Of a DNA stretch of 22,836 nt, positions 22,789-22,836 are shown piece after piece. Both the position numbers and the translations under genes were made by a program. Below the pieces are notes generated by a model, which did not search any database, was not told the DNA's origin, and saw nothing but the letters and a program-made list of their open reading frames with translations. The DNA is from an uncultured beta proteobacterium. Lineage in GTDB: Bacteria > Pseudomonadota > Gammaproteobacteria > Burkholderiales > Burkholderiaceae. How positions within the stretch are numbered: position 1 is the first letter of the stretch; every line of letters begins with the position of its first letter. The stretch is taken from the NCBI GenBank assembly GCA_903892315.1, contig CAITHY010000065.1, positions 1 through 22,836 on the forward strand, in the 5' to 3' direction.

Positions 22789-22836
22789 ATGTACGCGGTC
22801 ATAAAAACCGGTGGCAAACAATATAAAGTTGCTGCA
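22789..22836 (+). CDS. rplU: 50S ribosomal protein L21, N-terminal fragment
   Basis: Sixteen codons are visible before the window ends. The residues MYAVIKTGGKQYKVAA are the conserved start of ribosomal protein L21, a 23S rRNA-binding protein of the large subunit. GAGG lies about eight bases before the ATG. It is divergent from ispB and driven by a consensus promoter. In most proteobacteria rpmA (L27) and obgE follow, beyond this window. The gene is cut only by the window edge. Confidence 0.93.
   Translation, partial: MYAVIKTGGKQYKVAA

Noticed and set aside
22714..22821. Longer ispB reading frame
   Set aside because: It would extend antisense through the rplU promoter and start codon and precedes the conserved N-terminus without any family similarity.
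1..22836. CRISPR arrays, tRNA or rRNA genes, insertion sequences, prophage or defence islands
   Set aside because: No direct-repeat array, cloverleaf-like sequence, transposase, integrase or recognisable defence protein was found on either strand; this is by eye and not by a search tool.

Overview
The window looks like a chromosomal core segment of a free-living freshwater betaproteobacterium. Polynucleobacter (Burkholderiaceae) is my best guess. The basis is gene order (peroxiredoxin-lpxC-dciA-secA-argJ-DUF815 ATPase-MutT/zapD-coaE-pilDCB, then ispB/rplU), moderate-to-low GC, dense packing and short intergenic gaps. The genus call is inference from remembered gene order, not a database search. 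No rRNA, tRNA, insertion sequence, phage gene or CRISPR array is visible, and no gene-free stretch exceeds about 175 bases.

Layout. Bases 1-4911 hold envelope and replication housekeeping: a thiol peroxidase behind an unusual GC-rich leader, lpxC (lipid A), dciA (helicase loading, opposite strand) and secA (protein export). Bases 5085-7681 encode a two-subunit molybdenum hydroxylase with a Tat signal on the large subunit and no FAD subunit. Bases 7762-10297 hold argJ (arginine synthesis), a DUF815 ATPase and a MutT-type NUDIX hydrolase. On the minus strand, 15598 down to 10294, a tightly overlapping run reads CNNM/CBS membrane protein, pilB, pilC, pilD, coaE, zapD. All three pilus genes are short and appear to lack their N-terminal modules. 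Bases 15717-18743 hold an alkyltransferase (ogt type), a squalene/phytoene synthase family enzyme and a sodium:solute symporter. Bases 18849-21712 are more accessory: a ketopantoate-reductase-like enzyme, a fumarylacetoacetate hydrolase family enzyme and, divergent from the latter, a cysteine-containing relative of the selenoproteins GrdB/PrdB. The window closes with ispB (polyprenyl diphosphate synthase) and the first 16 codons of rplU, divergent from each other.

Regulatory features. Four clear Rho-independent terminators follow lpxC, secA, the Mo-hydroxylase operon and the PanE-like gene; the last works in both directions. An exact TTGACA-17-TATAAT promoter for rplU lies partly inside the 5' end of ispB. 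Two convergent gene pairs (NUDIX/zapD and GrdB-like/ispB) overlap at their stop codons.

Most of the window is ordinary. The points most worth a second look are the leader with an arginine-rich mini-ORF before the peroxiredoxin, the reduced pilB-pilC-pilD set, and the cysteine GrdB/PrdB-like protein with its FAH and PanE-like neighbours. I saw no convincing evidence of a wholly new multi-gene system.
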